From NCBI GenBank assembly GCA_030144725.1, contig JASKMD010000026.1, positions 11,906,547-11,970,546 on the forward strand: a DNA stretch of 64,000 nucleotides, written 5' to 3'. A program made the translations under genes and the position numbers. This DNA is from Haematococcus lacustris (lineage: Eukaryota; Chlorophyta; Chlorophyceae; Chlamydomonadales; Haematococcaceae). The notes under the pieces are model-generated. The model did no database searches, had not been told where the DNA came from, and saw only the letters and a list, made by a program, of their open reading frames with translations. Shown here one piece after another: positions 1 to 24,109 of this stretch (its first letter is position 1; each line of letters starts with the position of its first letter).

Positions 1-12902
<12,902 letters not shown>

Positions 12903-13689
12903 CGGACCTTGCCACGCGCTTATGCTCAGCTACGCGGCGTGCAAACTGCGGGGCTCATCAAATAAAACGATGCAGTTCACGAGTGCGGTTTTTGCATGAT
13001 ATGCCAGGTAGGTGCCTGACCATAGAGCTATGGTCACCTCTGACCTCGCCTGACCAGCCCAACCAGTCCCAGTCGCCCTGCCCGCGTGAATGTCCCGCCA
13101 GACTCCCCGGTACAGTGCTCTCTCGCAAGTCTTAAGACCCGGAGCTGCACGGTGCTCTTTTCGACCAGCTGTGGCCCGGGGCGTCGAGGGATTGGTTCGC
13201 TAAGCAGCCTGGGAGGGAGCGGAGGGGAGCGCAGGAGGGGGTAGAGAGGAGGCTGGGGGTAGAGGGGGGGGAGGAGGGCATGGTAGAAGGGAGGCCTAGG
13301 CCGTGGGAGGTCATGGCGCAGGGGGCGGATGAGCTGTGTGTGTGAGGAGGTGGTCGTTGTCCTGGACGGGGTTGTTCCCTTTTTCCTTGGGTTGTTTGGA
13401 CCGCTGTGTGTGAGTGAGAGTCAGGCGTTCCCAACTACCTGAAAACCACCCCCCTGTGATAGGAAGCCCGTATCTCCGCAGCCACTCAGTCAGAAATATA
13501 TGTAAACAGTGCTTTAAACAGAGGAGACTCAAAGCTACGAGATGGCCGACGCAGCAAAAACTATCTCGCTCTCAGCGGTGCTCAGTGCCTGCCCAAAGAT
13601 CGACATTTGAATTCATGCGATTCTGCCTCATGCGAGGCGCGCCACACTAGCACGCTTCGCCACACCGTTATTGCTGGCACCTGCAACGC
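12903..13689. other. Region upstream of VPS39, no gene recognised
   Basis: This should contain the VPS39 promoter. No convincing coding frame, TATA box or repeat array was identified apart from G-rich stretches near 13,200-13,330. Confidence 0.5.
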
Positions 13690-14631
13690 GCAGCAGCAGT
13701 CGGAACATGATTTGCTTTTGGCATGTGGACGCGACGACGGCAGTCGTGACGACTGGATACCACTAGTAGCATTTGGAGCTGCTGCTGGCGCAAGTGCATT
13801 ACCGGCTGCTCTACTACGCTTAACAAGGTGCGAGGTGCAGTACGTGGTGTTGTCTCACCTTCCTTTGCTGCCCTCGACTTGTTAGCTGCAGGTGCCTCAC
13901 GCTTACGTGACGTGCTTGCCGCTGCCAGCTGTTGCTGCTGCTGAGGGGGTGCACCAGCAGGCACAGCCAGCTCAGGGATGGTGCCTGCAGGGTGTCAGCT
14001 GCTGCTGAGGGGGCGCAGCTGCGGCGACCTTCCCACGGATGTGGGTGCACACGTGGCTCTGTAGCTTGGGTACCCTCCAGCTCGTGTGTACCTCCTGCTT
14101 GTGAAACTGGAGGTATGATTGAAGCTGCTTTCCTGTCATTTTCATTGCCTCCTCGACAGTCGTGTGGTTATAATCACGCCCCCCAAAGGCAAGGGCATGG
14201 GCCGCTGCAAGCCGCTATTGGCACGCATGGTCACCCACATTAATCACAACCCTCCCCACCTTGTGCGCTGCATCTGTGATCTGGCGCTCTGCTTTTGCTG
14301 ACCGCTGTGCTGCAGCTGCGGCATCCTCCTTACGCCGCACTTCAGCACGGAGCTGACCCATACGCTGCTGCAAAGCTGCATGCTCATCCTGCAGGCGTTG
14401 GTGCGCTGCCTGCAGGTCGTCTAGATCGCCCTGCAACCCATCCGCGGTGCCCGTTAGTAACTGCTCCACATCCCGCAGCCGCTGCACCTCAGCCTGCAGG
14501 TCACAGTTTGTCGCTTGTGCCCTACAAGCTGCAGCCTTGATGTTGTTAGGGCAATGCAGATTGCCAGCCCTTGGCGACTTGTTTAGTGCATTGAGCTGGG
14601 CGCTCTTTGCCTTGCTTAATCTCTTCTTCAT
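13690..14631 (-). pseudogene. Coiled-coil ORF family, copy A (broken by TAG)
   Basis: A minus-strand frame opens with ATG at 14,631 and encodes a basic start, the motif NKSPRAGNLH, a heptad-like coiled coil (LQAEVQRLRDVEQLL, LQDEHAALQQRM) and then VGRVVINVGDH. A TAG stop follows immediately near 14,190, yet the same frame continues with RDYNHTTVEEAMKM, matching RDYSHTTVEEAEKL of the copy at 16.9-22.2 kb. Further decay or frameshifts lie toward 13,700 (Gln-rich tail, TSRKREAPAANKS). I do not recognise the family. Copy A is shorter in the middle than the other copy. A mobile-element origin is inferred from copy number only. Confidence 0.65.
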
Positions 14632-16916
14632 GGTTAGGGTGGTCAGGGTGATGGGGGGTGAAGGATACAGAGATGGGTGAAGGAGAGGTAGGGGGGAGAT
14701 GGGTGAAGGAGAGGTAGGGGGGAGGAGGCGAGGAGAAGGAGAGGTAGGAGGGAGGAGGCTGATGGCAGGCTGGGCTGCTGTGAGGAGGGGCTACTGGGGG
14801 CTGGGCTGGGTAGACGAGGTTGGGAGATGGTGGGTTAAGCTGTGTTGGTGGTGGCCACGTGGCGGAGTGGTACGCCAAGCTCAGTCGGCTCCTCGTGCAC
14901 CTGTAGCCATCAGCATGTGTACCTTGTAAGGGGTCAATCTTGACACCTACAGACCCAATGATTGAGTTGCATAGTGCCACGGACGCGTTATTGAGTATGC
15001 TATAACAAATTCGAGTGAGGCCAGGCTGTTTGTTCAATGGTTGAAAACATACAGCGGATCATAGCTAGAGGGGGTGACTAGTCCCTACTGTGCCGCCCAC
15101 CATTATAGCGATACAGCGCTCCCACACTCGAATTTGGGTTTCTTCACATCCTCGCCAAGCGGCCTGCACCATTAGGAAGCTCGCGCAACCATGTTTGTCA
15201 GACTTTGGTGGTGTGCGCCACCGACATGTCGTGCATCGCTAACGGATATCCAAGGACGTAGCTTACCAGTGTAGCTAACCACGGTCTCTGATTGGGACAC
15301 ATCCGGGGTCACATGTGGCTGCCCGCAATTCCAGTCGGACATTGAACGCGCAATATCGCATTACAGCAGACGCAGCAAACGTTACTTCAAATGATTGAGT
15401 AGATGGGCCGCAGTTGCATGAAGATCACCAACCCCATGTTGGGAACGCCTGAGTGAGAGTCTTGAAAGTGGGGTTGTGAGTTGGTGTGTGTGGGAGGGGT
15501 ACCTTGTTATTGTTGCAGTACCTTGATGGGTACCTTGTTGTTGTTGACTTCTCTCTTCATCTTCTCCTTCCATCTTCTTCTTTTTGATGATGTGGCTTAC
15601 ACCGCTTAAGCCGTCAGCCGTTAGGCTGCTAAGCCGCCCTCCCCCTCTAGGGGTTCGGGACATCTTCTTCTTTAATCTCTCTTTTTTGTAATGCTCCCCT
15701 CCCCCCCCCCCCAGCAAGTGCAAGTTATAGAAGCGAGTCTGTGAATCCCTCAATGATGTGTAGTGTATGTTGTAGGGAAGTCCCTCTACCCCGGCACTCC
15801 TACTAGGCTAGGACTCCCAGCCGCCGCTGAGTACTGCCAACCAGTCAGAACTCAAGGACATACCCAGCTGCAGCCGCGGGGGCGCCTAACATCAGGCCAA
15901 CCATCCCACTGCCGCCATTGAGGACCTACGTGCCGCAGCTCTAAAGCCTCAGCCCGCCAGACACCAGCCGGCACAAGGAGCTTGATTAGGCACACAGGCA
16001 TTAGGGGGGGGGGGGGGGCTCGACCGGCGTGAGAGCGCGTAGGGATGGCTAAGAGGGTTCCAGCAACAACCTCAGGATGTCCCAACATGGGGTTGGTAAT
16101 CTTCATGCAAGTACTCTTTCAATACTGAACCGTTTTTGATAGCGTTCATCACACTGGCAGCTGCGAATTATTGCACATCTACTGGCAAGCGGCGCGTTAA
16201 CTCTTGCGAGTGAGGCCATGCCGGCGCAAGCGAGCGCGGATACACCTCAGCTGCTCACCATCGATTGTTCTAGTGGTATGTAGCGGCATCAGCGATTGAA
16301 CTGCGCCTGGCATCGAGCAGGAAGTACAATCTCATTTCAGCCCGCCAAGCTCGCTCGGCGAGCCTTTAATTGGTGCAGGCTGCGTCGGAGGGCCATCGTT
16401 GGGCAAGAAATAACTCGACATTGCAGCGAGGTGCGAATGGATAGAGGTCTCTCTACACTGAAAAAGGGCCCCCCTTGCACAAACTGGCATGTGGTGAGCT
16501 GACCACTCTGAGTTATTAGACTTTCGAGTTATCACTTTGTTCGTAACTTAACGACACAGCTGTTGGAGATAAAAGCACGGCAATCCATCAACCAGGGCCG
16601 CCTCCTCACCCTTTGGCGTGACCCGACTCTGCCTTGCAGGATTATCTAACCTACTCCGACCGCCCGGACACTGCCCCCTCGCACCCCCTTGCAGCCCCAC
16701 CACCTCCCAGCCCCCGCAGAAGCCTCCCACCCCCTCCCGCCCCCTCCCAGCCCCCTTACTGCCCCGCCGCCCAAATCCAACCTCTCCCAGCCCCTCCCAG
16801 CCCCCTCACTGCCCTCCCACCCCCGCCAGCCCCTCCCAGCCCCTCCCAACCCCTCTCAATCCCGCCACCCCCACCCCGCCCCCTGGCCCTAGCAAGTCAT
16901 CGCAAGACGCAAACCC
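14632..16916. other. Intergenic stretch with a GGTGAAGGAGAGGTAGG-type tandem repeat and a MITE-like element
   Basis: Bases 14,665-14,760 hold a purine-rich tandem repeat. A MITE-like element at 15,414-16,110 is listed separately. The stretch 16,620-16,890 is Pro/Ser-type low-complexity C-rich DNA. No gene is supported. Confidence 0.5.
15414..16110. mobile_element. MITE-like element with ~30-bp terminal inverted repeats
   Basis: TTGCATGAAGAT at 15,414 continues through CCAACCCCATGTTGGG. The exact reverse complement, with one mismatch, closes the element at 16,110. Similarity extends weakly inward (ACGCCTGAG versus CATCCTGAG). The interior has no credible coding frame, as expected for a non-autonomous element. 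No clear target-site duplication was found, so the exact borders are uncertain. Confidence 0.6.
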
Positions 16917-19900
16917 ATGGTCTACAGCCGGCAGCGTGCTCATCTTGCAGCACTTGTAAAGTCACCAAGGGCTGCTTATCTGCACAATCCTAATGGCTTG
17001 AAAGCCGCAGCAAGGAGGGCTGAAGCTATTGCTTTGGAGGTGCACGCCACAAATGAGTTGCTGATGACTGAGGCCGAGTGGCAGCATGCCCATGAGGAGG
17101 TCCTCAATGCTATAGTGCACGACCTTCAGGAGAAGCTCGAGCACCAACAGGCAGGGCAACGGCAGCTGAGGTTGGAGAATGAGGCACTTGAGGCATGGAT
17201 GAGGCAACATCAGCTGGCTATGACACTTTCAAAGCGTCATCAGCACCGCCTTGAAGCCCAGCTGCGCAAGTGTCGGCTCCGCCCCTCACTAACCCACAAG
17301 CAGAAGCAGCAGCTGCAGATTCTAAAACAAACGGGTGTGTCCACTGAGGTCCTACGACGGTGGGCTGACAGCAACTGCAACCGGCTCGACACCCATGCCC
17401 GGCCTGTTTGCAGCTCTTGGCAACTCTGACCCTGCAATTCATTGGGAGGCAGCCCAAGAGGTGGTTACCCATGCAGAGAGGATGCAGCAAGAACAGGAAG
17501 ACCAGCAGCAACAGCAGGAAGTGGAGGGCCAGCAGCAGAAGAGGACAGGGCAGCGGCTGCCAATGTGTGACCCTCGTGTGTGGGACGCGCATGGCACATG
17601 GGAGAAGCATGAAAAGCAGATCCGTGCCATGGCCGACATGCGCCAGCTGAGTGAGCAGAAGAAAGAAGAAGAAGACTACTCCGGTATTCACCGGCGTGCA
17701 TTAAGGGAGGAGCTACCGCCTGGGGCGCGGCCTGCTCCCACCATCCAACCAAAGAAGAGGCGTCCCCCCTACCCTCCCCCCCCTAGGTTAGCCCTGAGTC
17801 TGTAGCTTGTCTTTGCAATGGAGTGGGCTGCCTCCACAGCGTGTCTAGTTAACTTGTTGAGCAGCTTGGTAGTGTTGGCCTGTGTAATCCCTAGGGCCAA
17901 GAGGTGTTGCCGTGTGTGCGCTTCGTAGGTTATGCCACCTATGCCTAGTAGGATAGGTATGATAGCGACCATATGGCCTTCCTTGCGTATGGTCTCGGCT
18001 AAGTGGGTGTGTTGAGTGAGTGCCTTGTTTAATTGGTCCGTCCACCGTGAGTCCGAGCAGTATTTGATTTCTATGATATTGACCAGCTTGGTGTCCTTGC
18101 CTTCCTTGCTTGCCTTCTTATGAGGGAGCACCATGAGGATATCCGGCCTGGTGGTGTGTTTAGTATCGTCTGGTTTCAGTCCGAGTGTTCGGAGTGTTGT
18201 GTGTAGCGTGTCGCTCGGGAGGTCCAGGCTTTCCTTTGCGCCCTTCTCCCAGCTGCCGGTGTCCGCGAAGCTGATGTATCCGCCTAGGGTTCCCTTGCTT
18301 ATAGCTTTAGTGATGAGGCGGCCCGCCCCGTTGTGCCTTTCTTGCACCAGCGGTAGTGTCTCGCTGCAGCCCGAGAGGAGGTGAGTGGCACTATCCGCTT
18401 CCCCGCAGAGTGGGCATCGGTCATCCGTCGCCCGTTTCCAGCGCATAGCTAGTTTTTGGTTGTATAGCCCTCCGGTGCGGTAGAGTAGGGCAGTGCGTTG
18501 CGCGTGGGTGGGGATGTTCGTGTCGATCATCACCCTTTCGCCAGCTCCTGGTGCTGCGACCTTCTTAATTTCTTGGGACATTTGGTAGTAGATACTGTCT
18601 TGGTTGGCAAGGCCCAACTTGTGTTTGCGGTGCATGTGTTCCCGCACGCTTTGGCGGCAGTCCGGCAATGGGGCGGGGGAGTCGCCGTCGGCTGCGTTGC
18701 TGAGCCAGTTCTTCGTCTCTCTCCGTGTGGTTGGGCTGTAGGCCGGGGTGTTGGCGAGCTCTGGGTGTAGCGCCGCGTGCTTGGCGAGGGCATCGGCGCC
18801 TTCGTTGCCGATGATGCCCGAGTGGGCCCTGACTTTATAGAATTGGATTGTCACGGGGCTGTCGATGATAAGGGTAGCGATGGCTGTCAGAATGTCGTTG
18901 TGTCTGTGGGTGATGAGCGACATCGGGTTAGCGAGGGCTCTGCGGATCTGGTAGAGGGAGCAAAGGCTGTCGGTGGCGATGCGTTTGGCCCCTGCTTTGA
19001 GTGCCGCGTGTATCGCTGTGAGTTCTGCCTTGTTGATGGTGTTGCTTTCTGGGTCGTCCAGGGCGACTGTGATGAGGATGTTGTTCTCCGGGATATAGAC
19101 CCCCGCCCCGACGCTCGCCGGGGCTGCCCCCGAGGTCTTAATGCAGCTGCCGTCCGAGTACGCGATCGTGGCCCATTCGGTGATGGCCATCCGTGGCTGT
19201 GTCGTGGAGTGTTCCGTGAGCTGGTTGTGGCTACGTTGGTGTCCCGAGGTGGGGAGGTCCCTGTCCAACGGCAGGCGTATGTGTTGTTTGTGACCGCTAG
19301 CGGGTGTGGCCGGCTGGCTTTGATTCGTTGGTCTGTTGCGGATTGGGTGTGTGTCTCGTTGAGGGTGGAGGGCAGTGGCAGTGCTAGCCAGCCAACCTTG
19401 GGGGTTGCCTTTGGTGACGAGTTGTTGTCCTGCTGCATTCCAGATGACGTAGATGTGGAGTTTGGCGTGCTTGCCTGGCTTGGGGCATCTGGTCTTGGTG
19501 GGGGGTATGCTAGCCAGGTGCTGGCAGTACTCAGGGTAGCGCCGCAGGGTGTCAATGTGTTTAGGGTAGGAGATGCCCTTTTTCCCAGGGATCAGCATGA
19601 TGGTTGCCATGGCCTCCTCTTGAGTAGCTGAGTGTATAGCATGGTTGACGCATTTAAGTGCCACTGCATCATCTGCCGGTACGTTCCATGTGGATAAGCC
19701 AGTGTGGCGTACCAGTAGGCAGTTGTGGTGAGCCCCAAAGGCCGTGTCGTTGGTGTCAGGGCTCCAATAGGTGGTGGTTTCTGGTCTAACTGTGAGTGGA
19801 TCAGCCCATCTTTGCACGGTGCTTGGAAAGCTTCGTGTGGTGTGTAGGGTGTTAAGGGCTTTGTCTTGTGCCCCTCTCATGGGGTGGTGGCTGCTCTGTG

Positions 19901-22207
19901 CGTCCTGTCTCCTTAGTAGGGCCACTACCTCTGTGGCTAGGTTGCGTGTGTGTGGTGTGTTTTGTAACCAAGCGCGTAGTTGTTGGTGTTGGTCTTTTGT
20001 CAGGAGGCCGACTGTGCGACCCGACTCGTCGTGGACCGTTACGTGTTGCACTAAGTCGTGCCGTGGCATAATGGGCTCCCCCGTGCTGAGGCTCATCGCG
20101 GGGGCGGTCATGTGAGGGTGAAGTTGGAGGAAGGTTTCGCAGTTGCCCGTCCCGACGATGTCCGTCTGCGGGTTGATGGGGTAGGTGTGAAAGGTGGCCT
20201 TCGAGTGCAGGTTGGTGCACCGGGGTAGCCAGGTGTGCGGGTCCGGTAGTCCCTGTCGGGTGTGGGCCGGCAGGTGCGCGTCGGGTCTCGCATGTCTGGC
20301 CTCTTGTATCTGCCTGTTTTCCTCGTCGTAGTCGTTGCGCTTTGCCATGTAGTCCAGGTGTGCCGTGATGAGCGGCGCCGGTTCGAGAGTGGGGTGCCAG
20401 TGTACTCGTATGAGGTCCGAGTGCGCTGACTGACGCATGGTAGTCTTGAAGTCATTGCTGCCGAACTTGCATATAGGGCACAGCCAGTATCCTGGTTCCT
20501 TGTGTCCTGACAGGTGGGCTTCCTCTAGGCAGGCTGGGTGGTAGGCCCTCTTGCAGTTGTGGCACGTTGGGCTGTCTCCTCTTGGTAGCCAGCACAGCTC
20601 ACAAGTGCATACGTCCTTAGCCTCTTCCCTGCTGATGGTCTCTATGTGTGTGGGTGTATAGCCTTCTTCTGCACATAGTGGTAAGGCCCATCTATCTATG
20701 ACTGTGGGCTTCCAATGCACCTTGTAGTAGTTTTCCTTGTTGATGCCGTCCCATTGCCAGCCATCTATGCTGGTTATGGCCTCTTGGTGGCCGTACATGG
20801 CCCCTAGTATGCAGCCTAGGTTCTTGGGTTTACATCGGCAGGCTTTATCCACCTTCCAGCTGGAGAGTCCTGGGAGGTCAAGGCCTACTATGCGCACTAT
20901 ATCCTGCGGGATAGTTTGGGTCTGTCTGCCCTCATTGTTCCGTTTCGTGCCCGCCTTGGGTGGCGTGGGCTTCGTTGGGGCCGATTGTGTTGCTCGTTGC
21001 TCTCGTTTCAGCAGTCGTGAGCTCGTTCTAGTGGCGTCATGGATTGCGGGTGCCTCTGCGGCCCGGTCCGCCGTTGCTGGTTGCGTTGCGTGCATGGCCG
21101 CATACGCTTTCATATCCATATAGCGAGTTCTGGTGTCTGGCACTGCGGGTGTGGGCGCAAGTTCCGTGAGGCCCGCGGCCCATGTTGTGATTTTGCGTTG
21201 GTCGGGCGGGAGGTCGAGTGATGTGTTGCGGCTGTCTCGGATGGCACGCGTTGCGGTCGCGTCTGGGCATGAGGGTTGGGCCGCCATGGCTGCAAGTTTG
21301 TTGAGGGCGATGATGTGCTTCTGCTTGACCTTTTTTCCGTACTTCGATGTGAGCATGCTACCGGTGATGATGTGTGTGTTGCCCTTGCAGCTGAGTTCAG
21401 AAGCATCTGGAGGTGTATTACCTTGCCTGCCCAATATCCAATGCCCCTGTGGAGTCCCTGCTGCAGCTACTCAAGCATGGGACGGGCATGTTCATGGAGC
21501 TACCAGCTCTGCTTGAGCTCATGTCCATGCGTACCCACATCGATGCCATTGACGGCGTGGACGTGCTTGACTTTGCACAGCGGCTGCCACAGCTACGCAA
21601 GGAAGTGCGGCGTGAGGAGGCAACAGCAGCTATGGCCCGACGGATAGCAAAGGCGGAGATGAAAGCAGCAGCAACAACTCATAGAGTGGGACAGGTGGTG
21701 GTTGATGTGGGGGACCATGAGGGGCAGCATAGACTGTCAGCAGCATATGCTCTGACCTATGATGGGCGCGATTACAGCCACACTACTGTCGAGGAGGCTG
21801 AGAAGCTATCTGTTAGGGAGCTGCAAGCTTACCTTTGCTTCCACCAGCAGGAGCTTATGAAGGGGTGGCTGAAGCCCAAGCTAAAGGGTCTTGTCATGGC
21901 CCATATCTGCAACACAGTAGCCGCCCTGCATGGCGATGAGCTTGGGGTAGCAACAGGTGCCGGTGCTGGTGCCGCCCCTGACCTGCCCCCCCCTCCTGCT
22001 GCACCCCCCTGGCAGCAGCAGGCAGCTGGTGCTGGTGCCGCCCCTGACCTGCCCCCCCCTCCTGCTGCACCCCCCTGGCAGCAGCAGGCAGCTGGTGCTG
22101 GTGCTGCCCCTGGGCTGCCCACCCCTCCAGCTGAACAGCAGGGGGTCAGGGCGGAGCTAGACCACACAGGCAAATTAGTGCGGATATTCGTCATCCTAGG
22201 GGGGTAG
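16917..22207 (+). pseudogene. Coiled-coil ORF family, copy B, split by an inserted element
   Basis: The 5' part (16,917 to about 17,768) begins near MVYSRQRAHLAAL, carries VKSPRAAYLHNPNGLKAAA and a long coiled coil, then shifts to the +1 frame near 17,340-17,430 (a short intron, decay or a sequencing indel) and continues with MPGLFAALGNSDPAIHWE and a Gln/Glu-rich coil. The 3' part resumes at about 21,395 with YYLACPISNAPVESLLQLL, contains VGQVVVDVGDHEGQ and RDYSHTTVEEAEKL, and ends at 22,207 after three Pro/Ala-rich repeats of about 22 residues. Comparison with copy A shows the two parts belong to one protein. The 3.6-kb gap between them is filled by an opposite-strand ORF. Function unknown. 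Confidence 0.6.
17769..21356 (-). CDS. PHD finger-RNase H-zinc motif-PD-(D/E)XK nuclease protein lacking a visible reverse transcriptase
   Basis: A single uninterrupted minus-strand frame of about 1195 codons from the first ATG at 21,356 (the frame opens further upstream without an ATG). A PHD-type finger lies at about residues 247-297 (CTCELCW, CHNCKRAYHPACL, GYWLCPIC). RNase H lies at about 728-862, with its acidic residues in YSDGSC, NKAELTAI, IATDSLC and GNEGADALA. A zinc motif CPLCG-x7-HLLSGC is at about 979-996. A restriction-like nuclease signature is at about 1069-1107 (RPDIL, then IIEIKYCSD). This tail resembles non-LTR retrotransposons of green algae (Dualen/RandI type), but I see no RT motifs in residues 300-720. 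It interrupts another ORF, so it is probably mobile or a relic. Reading this far without a stop argues for recent activity or selection. Confidence 0.7.
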   Translation of the reverse strand: MLTSKYGKKVKQKHIIALNKLAAMAAQPSCPDATATRAIRDSRNTSLDLPPDQRKITTWAAGLTELAPTPAVPDTRTRYMDMKAYAAMHATQPATADRAAEAPAIHDATRTSSRLLKREQRATQSAPTKPTPPKAGTKRNNEGRQTQTIPQDIVRIVGLDLPGLSSWKVDKACRCKPKNLGCILGAMYGHQEAITSIDGWQWDGINKENYYKVHWKPTVIDRWALPLCAEEGYTPTHIETISREEAKDVCTCELCWLPRGDSPTCHNCKRAYHPACLEEAHLSGHKEPGYWLCPICKFGSNDFKTTMRQSAHSDLIRVHWHPTLEPAPLITAHLDYMAKRNDYDEENRQIQEARHARPDAHLPAHTRQGLPDPHTWLPRCTNLHSKATFHTYPINPQTDIVGTGNCETFLQLHPHMTAPAMSLSTGEPIMPRHDLVQHVTVHDESGRTVGLLTKDQHQQLRAWLQNTPHTRNLATEVVALLRRQDAQSSHHPMRGAQDKALNTLHTTRSFPSTVQRWADPLTVRPETTTYWSPDTNDTAFGAHHNCLLVRHTGLSTWNVPADDAVALKCVNHAIHSATQEEAMATIMLIPGKKGISYPKHIDTLRRYPEYCQHLASIPPTKTRCPKPGKHAKLHIYVIWNAAGQQLVTKGNPQGWLASTATALHPQRDTHPIRNRPTNQSQPATPASGHKQHIRLPLDRDLPTSGHQRSHNQLTEHSTTQPRMAITEWATIAYSDGSCIKTSGAAPASVGAGVYIPENNILITVALDDPESNTINKAELTAIHAALKAGAKRIATDSLCSLYQIRRALANPMSLITHRHNDILTAIATLIIDSPVTIQFYKVRAHSGIIGNEGADALAKHAALHPELANTPAYSPTTRRETKNWLSNAADGDSPAPLPDCRQSVREHMHRKHKLGLANQDSIYYQMSQEIKKVAAPGAGERVMIDTNIPTHAQRTALLYRTGGLYNQKLAMRWKRATDDRCPLCGEADSATHLLSGCSETLPLVQERHNGAGRLITKAISKGTLGGYISFADTGSWEKGAKESLDLPSDTLHTTLRTLGLKPDDTKHTTRPDILMVLPHKKASKEGKDTKLVNIIEIKYCSDSRWTDQLNKALTQHTHLAETIRKEGHMVAIIPILLGIGGITYEAHTRQHLLALGITQANTTKLLNKLTRHAVEAAHSIAKTSYRLRANLGGGG

Positions 22208-22305
22208 TTTTTTTATGCGGTTCGCCTCGGATTGTCCTTGCGACTCCAACGCCACTTGACGCTTGTTGAAATTCTGAGTATGTGAGCAGTTGGAGTGTAG
22301 GTACC

Positions 22306-22392
22306 TACAGTACTGTAGATGTCTACAGTACTGTAGATGTCTACAGTACTGTAGATGTCTACAGTACTGTAGGTACCTACAGTACTGTAGGT
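22306..22392. repeat. Short array of ACAGTACTGTA palindromes
   Basis: Five copies of the perfect palindrome TACAGTACTGTA separated by GATGTC or GGTACC spacers, about 100 bp after the end of the coiled-coil ORF. The same unit forms the two large arrays at 23.1-24.1 kb and 26.6-28.2 kb. Confidence 0.9.
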
Positions 22393-23116
22393 CAGATTTG
22401 ACAAGGTCTCTGTAAATAGGGTACCATGCTGTTCTCCACATTCAAAGCACCATTTGCTACCGCGATTGCACCGTCAGCTTCTGCGTGCTATAAATAGTGA
22501 GAGGCGTCGAAGCGTAGGCCCGCAAGCTCGATATGGATATTTGTGCCGAAAGTTGTGTCCACGCAGTAAGGTCGCCATAGGGAGCTACATACATACGTGT
22601 AAGGTCTAAGGCCGGGGCCCGTCTCTATCGCAAGCTAGGTCCGTTCTGTCGGTTGTACTGGGTACCTCGGCTTGCAAGCTCCCGCAAAGCTGTGGATGTT
22701 GATGATGCCCCGCAATCACAACAACCTCCTGCACCGCACCCTCCCGTGTAATATCGAGTGCGGCAGAGATTGCCCCAAAAGTTGTTTGCAGTTGGCCCTC
22801 AACCATCCATCATTACATCTAACCTCACATCATTACATCATGACTCTTAGCCTACATCATTACATCACCACTTGTGTTCCTGCCAATCACTGCATGCATG
22901 GTATGGGCAAGGGATCTGACTCTTGCAAGGGCTGGTCTCAGGGTCGATACCGAACCCTAGAGGCTGAATAATGCTGGGCTCGGCAACATAGGCATGCTTT
23001 GTTGTCAGCGCATTTGCATAGCACTGTCGGGATAGCAAACGAGCTTGGGCTACATTGAGTTGTTCCTGCATGGGGGTGGAGGGGGCATGGGGGTTAAGGA
23101 TGCATGGGGGGAAGGC
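22393..23116. other. Spacer between palindromic arrays, no gene recognised
   Basis: Contains a short CATCATTACATC-type repeat at about 22,806-22,866. No coding frame of credible composition was found. Confidence 0.5.
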
Positions 23117-23119
23117 AGC

Positions 23120-24106
23120 TACAGTACTGTAGATGTCTACAGTACTGTAGACACCTACAGTACTGTAGACATTTACAGTACTGTAGACATTTACAGTACT
23201 GTAGACATGGACAGTACTGTAGACATGGACAGTACTGTAGACATGGACAGTACTGTAGACATGGACAGTACTGTAGACATGGACAGTACTGTAGACATGG
23301 ACAGTACTGTAGACATGGACAGTACTGTAGACATGGACAGTACTGTAGACATGGACAGTACTGTAGACATGGACAGTACTGTAGACATGGACAGTACTGT
23401 AGACATGGACAGTACTGTAGACATGGACAGTACTGTAGACATGGACAGTACTGTAGACATGGACAGTACTGTAGACATGGACAGTACTGTAGACATGGAC
23501 AGTACTGTAGACATGGAGAGTACTGTAGACATGGAGAGTACTGTAGACATGGACAGTACTGTAGACATTTACAGTACTTTAGACACCTACAGTACTGTAG
23601 ACATGGACAGTACTGTAGACATTTACAGTACTGTAGACACCTACAGTACTGTAGACACCTACAGTACTGTAGACATGGACAGTACTGTAGACATGGACAG
23701 TACTGTAGACATGGACAGTACTGTAGACATGGACAGTACTGTAGACATGGACAGTACTGTAGACATGGACAGTACTGTAGACATGGACAGTACTGTAGAC
23801 ATGGACAGTACTGTAGACATGGACAGTACTGTAGACATGGACAGTACTGTAGACATGGACAGTACTGTAGACATGGACAGTACTGTAGACATGGGCAGTA
23901 CTGTAGACATGGGCAGTACTGTAGACATGGGCAGTACTGTAGACATGGGCAGTACTGTAGACATGGACAGTACTGTAGACAATGGCAGTACTGTAGACAT
24001 GGACAGTACTGTAGACATGGACAGTACTGTAGACATGGACAGTACTGTAGACATGGACAGTACTGTAGACATGGACAGTACTGTAGGCACCTACAGTACT
24101 GTAGGC
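23120..24106. repeat. 18-bp satellite (ACAGTACTGTAGACATGG)n, about 55 units
   Basis: Very homogeneous 18-bp tandem repeat whose core ACAGTACTGT is a perfect palindrome. Variant spacers (ATTT, ACCT, GGGC, GAGA) occur in runs, showing local expansion of variants. Because 18 is a multiple of three, open frames run through on both strands (Ser-Thr-Val-Asp-Met-Asp on +); these are not taken as genes. Confidence 0.95.
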
Positions 24107-24109
24107 AGC

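Noticed and set aside
19650..19720. RT catalytic motif (PADDAVAL) in the PHD/RNase H protein
   Set aside because: An isolated ADD without the flanking RT motifs (no preceding hydrophobic-Asp strand or PQG-type motif) is not evidence for an RT.
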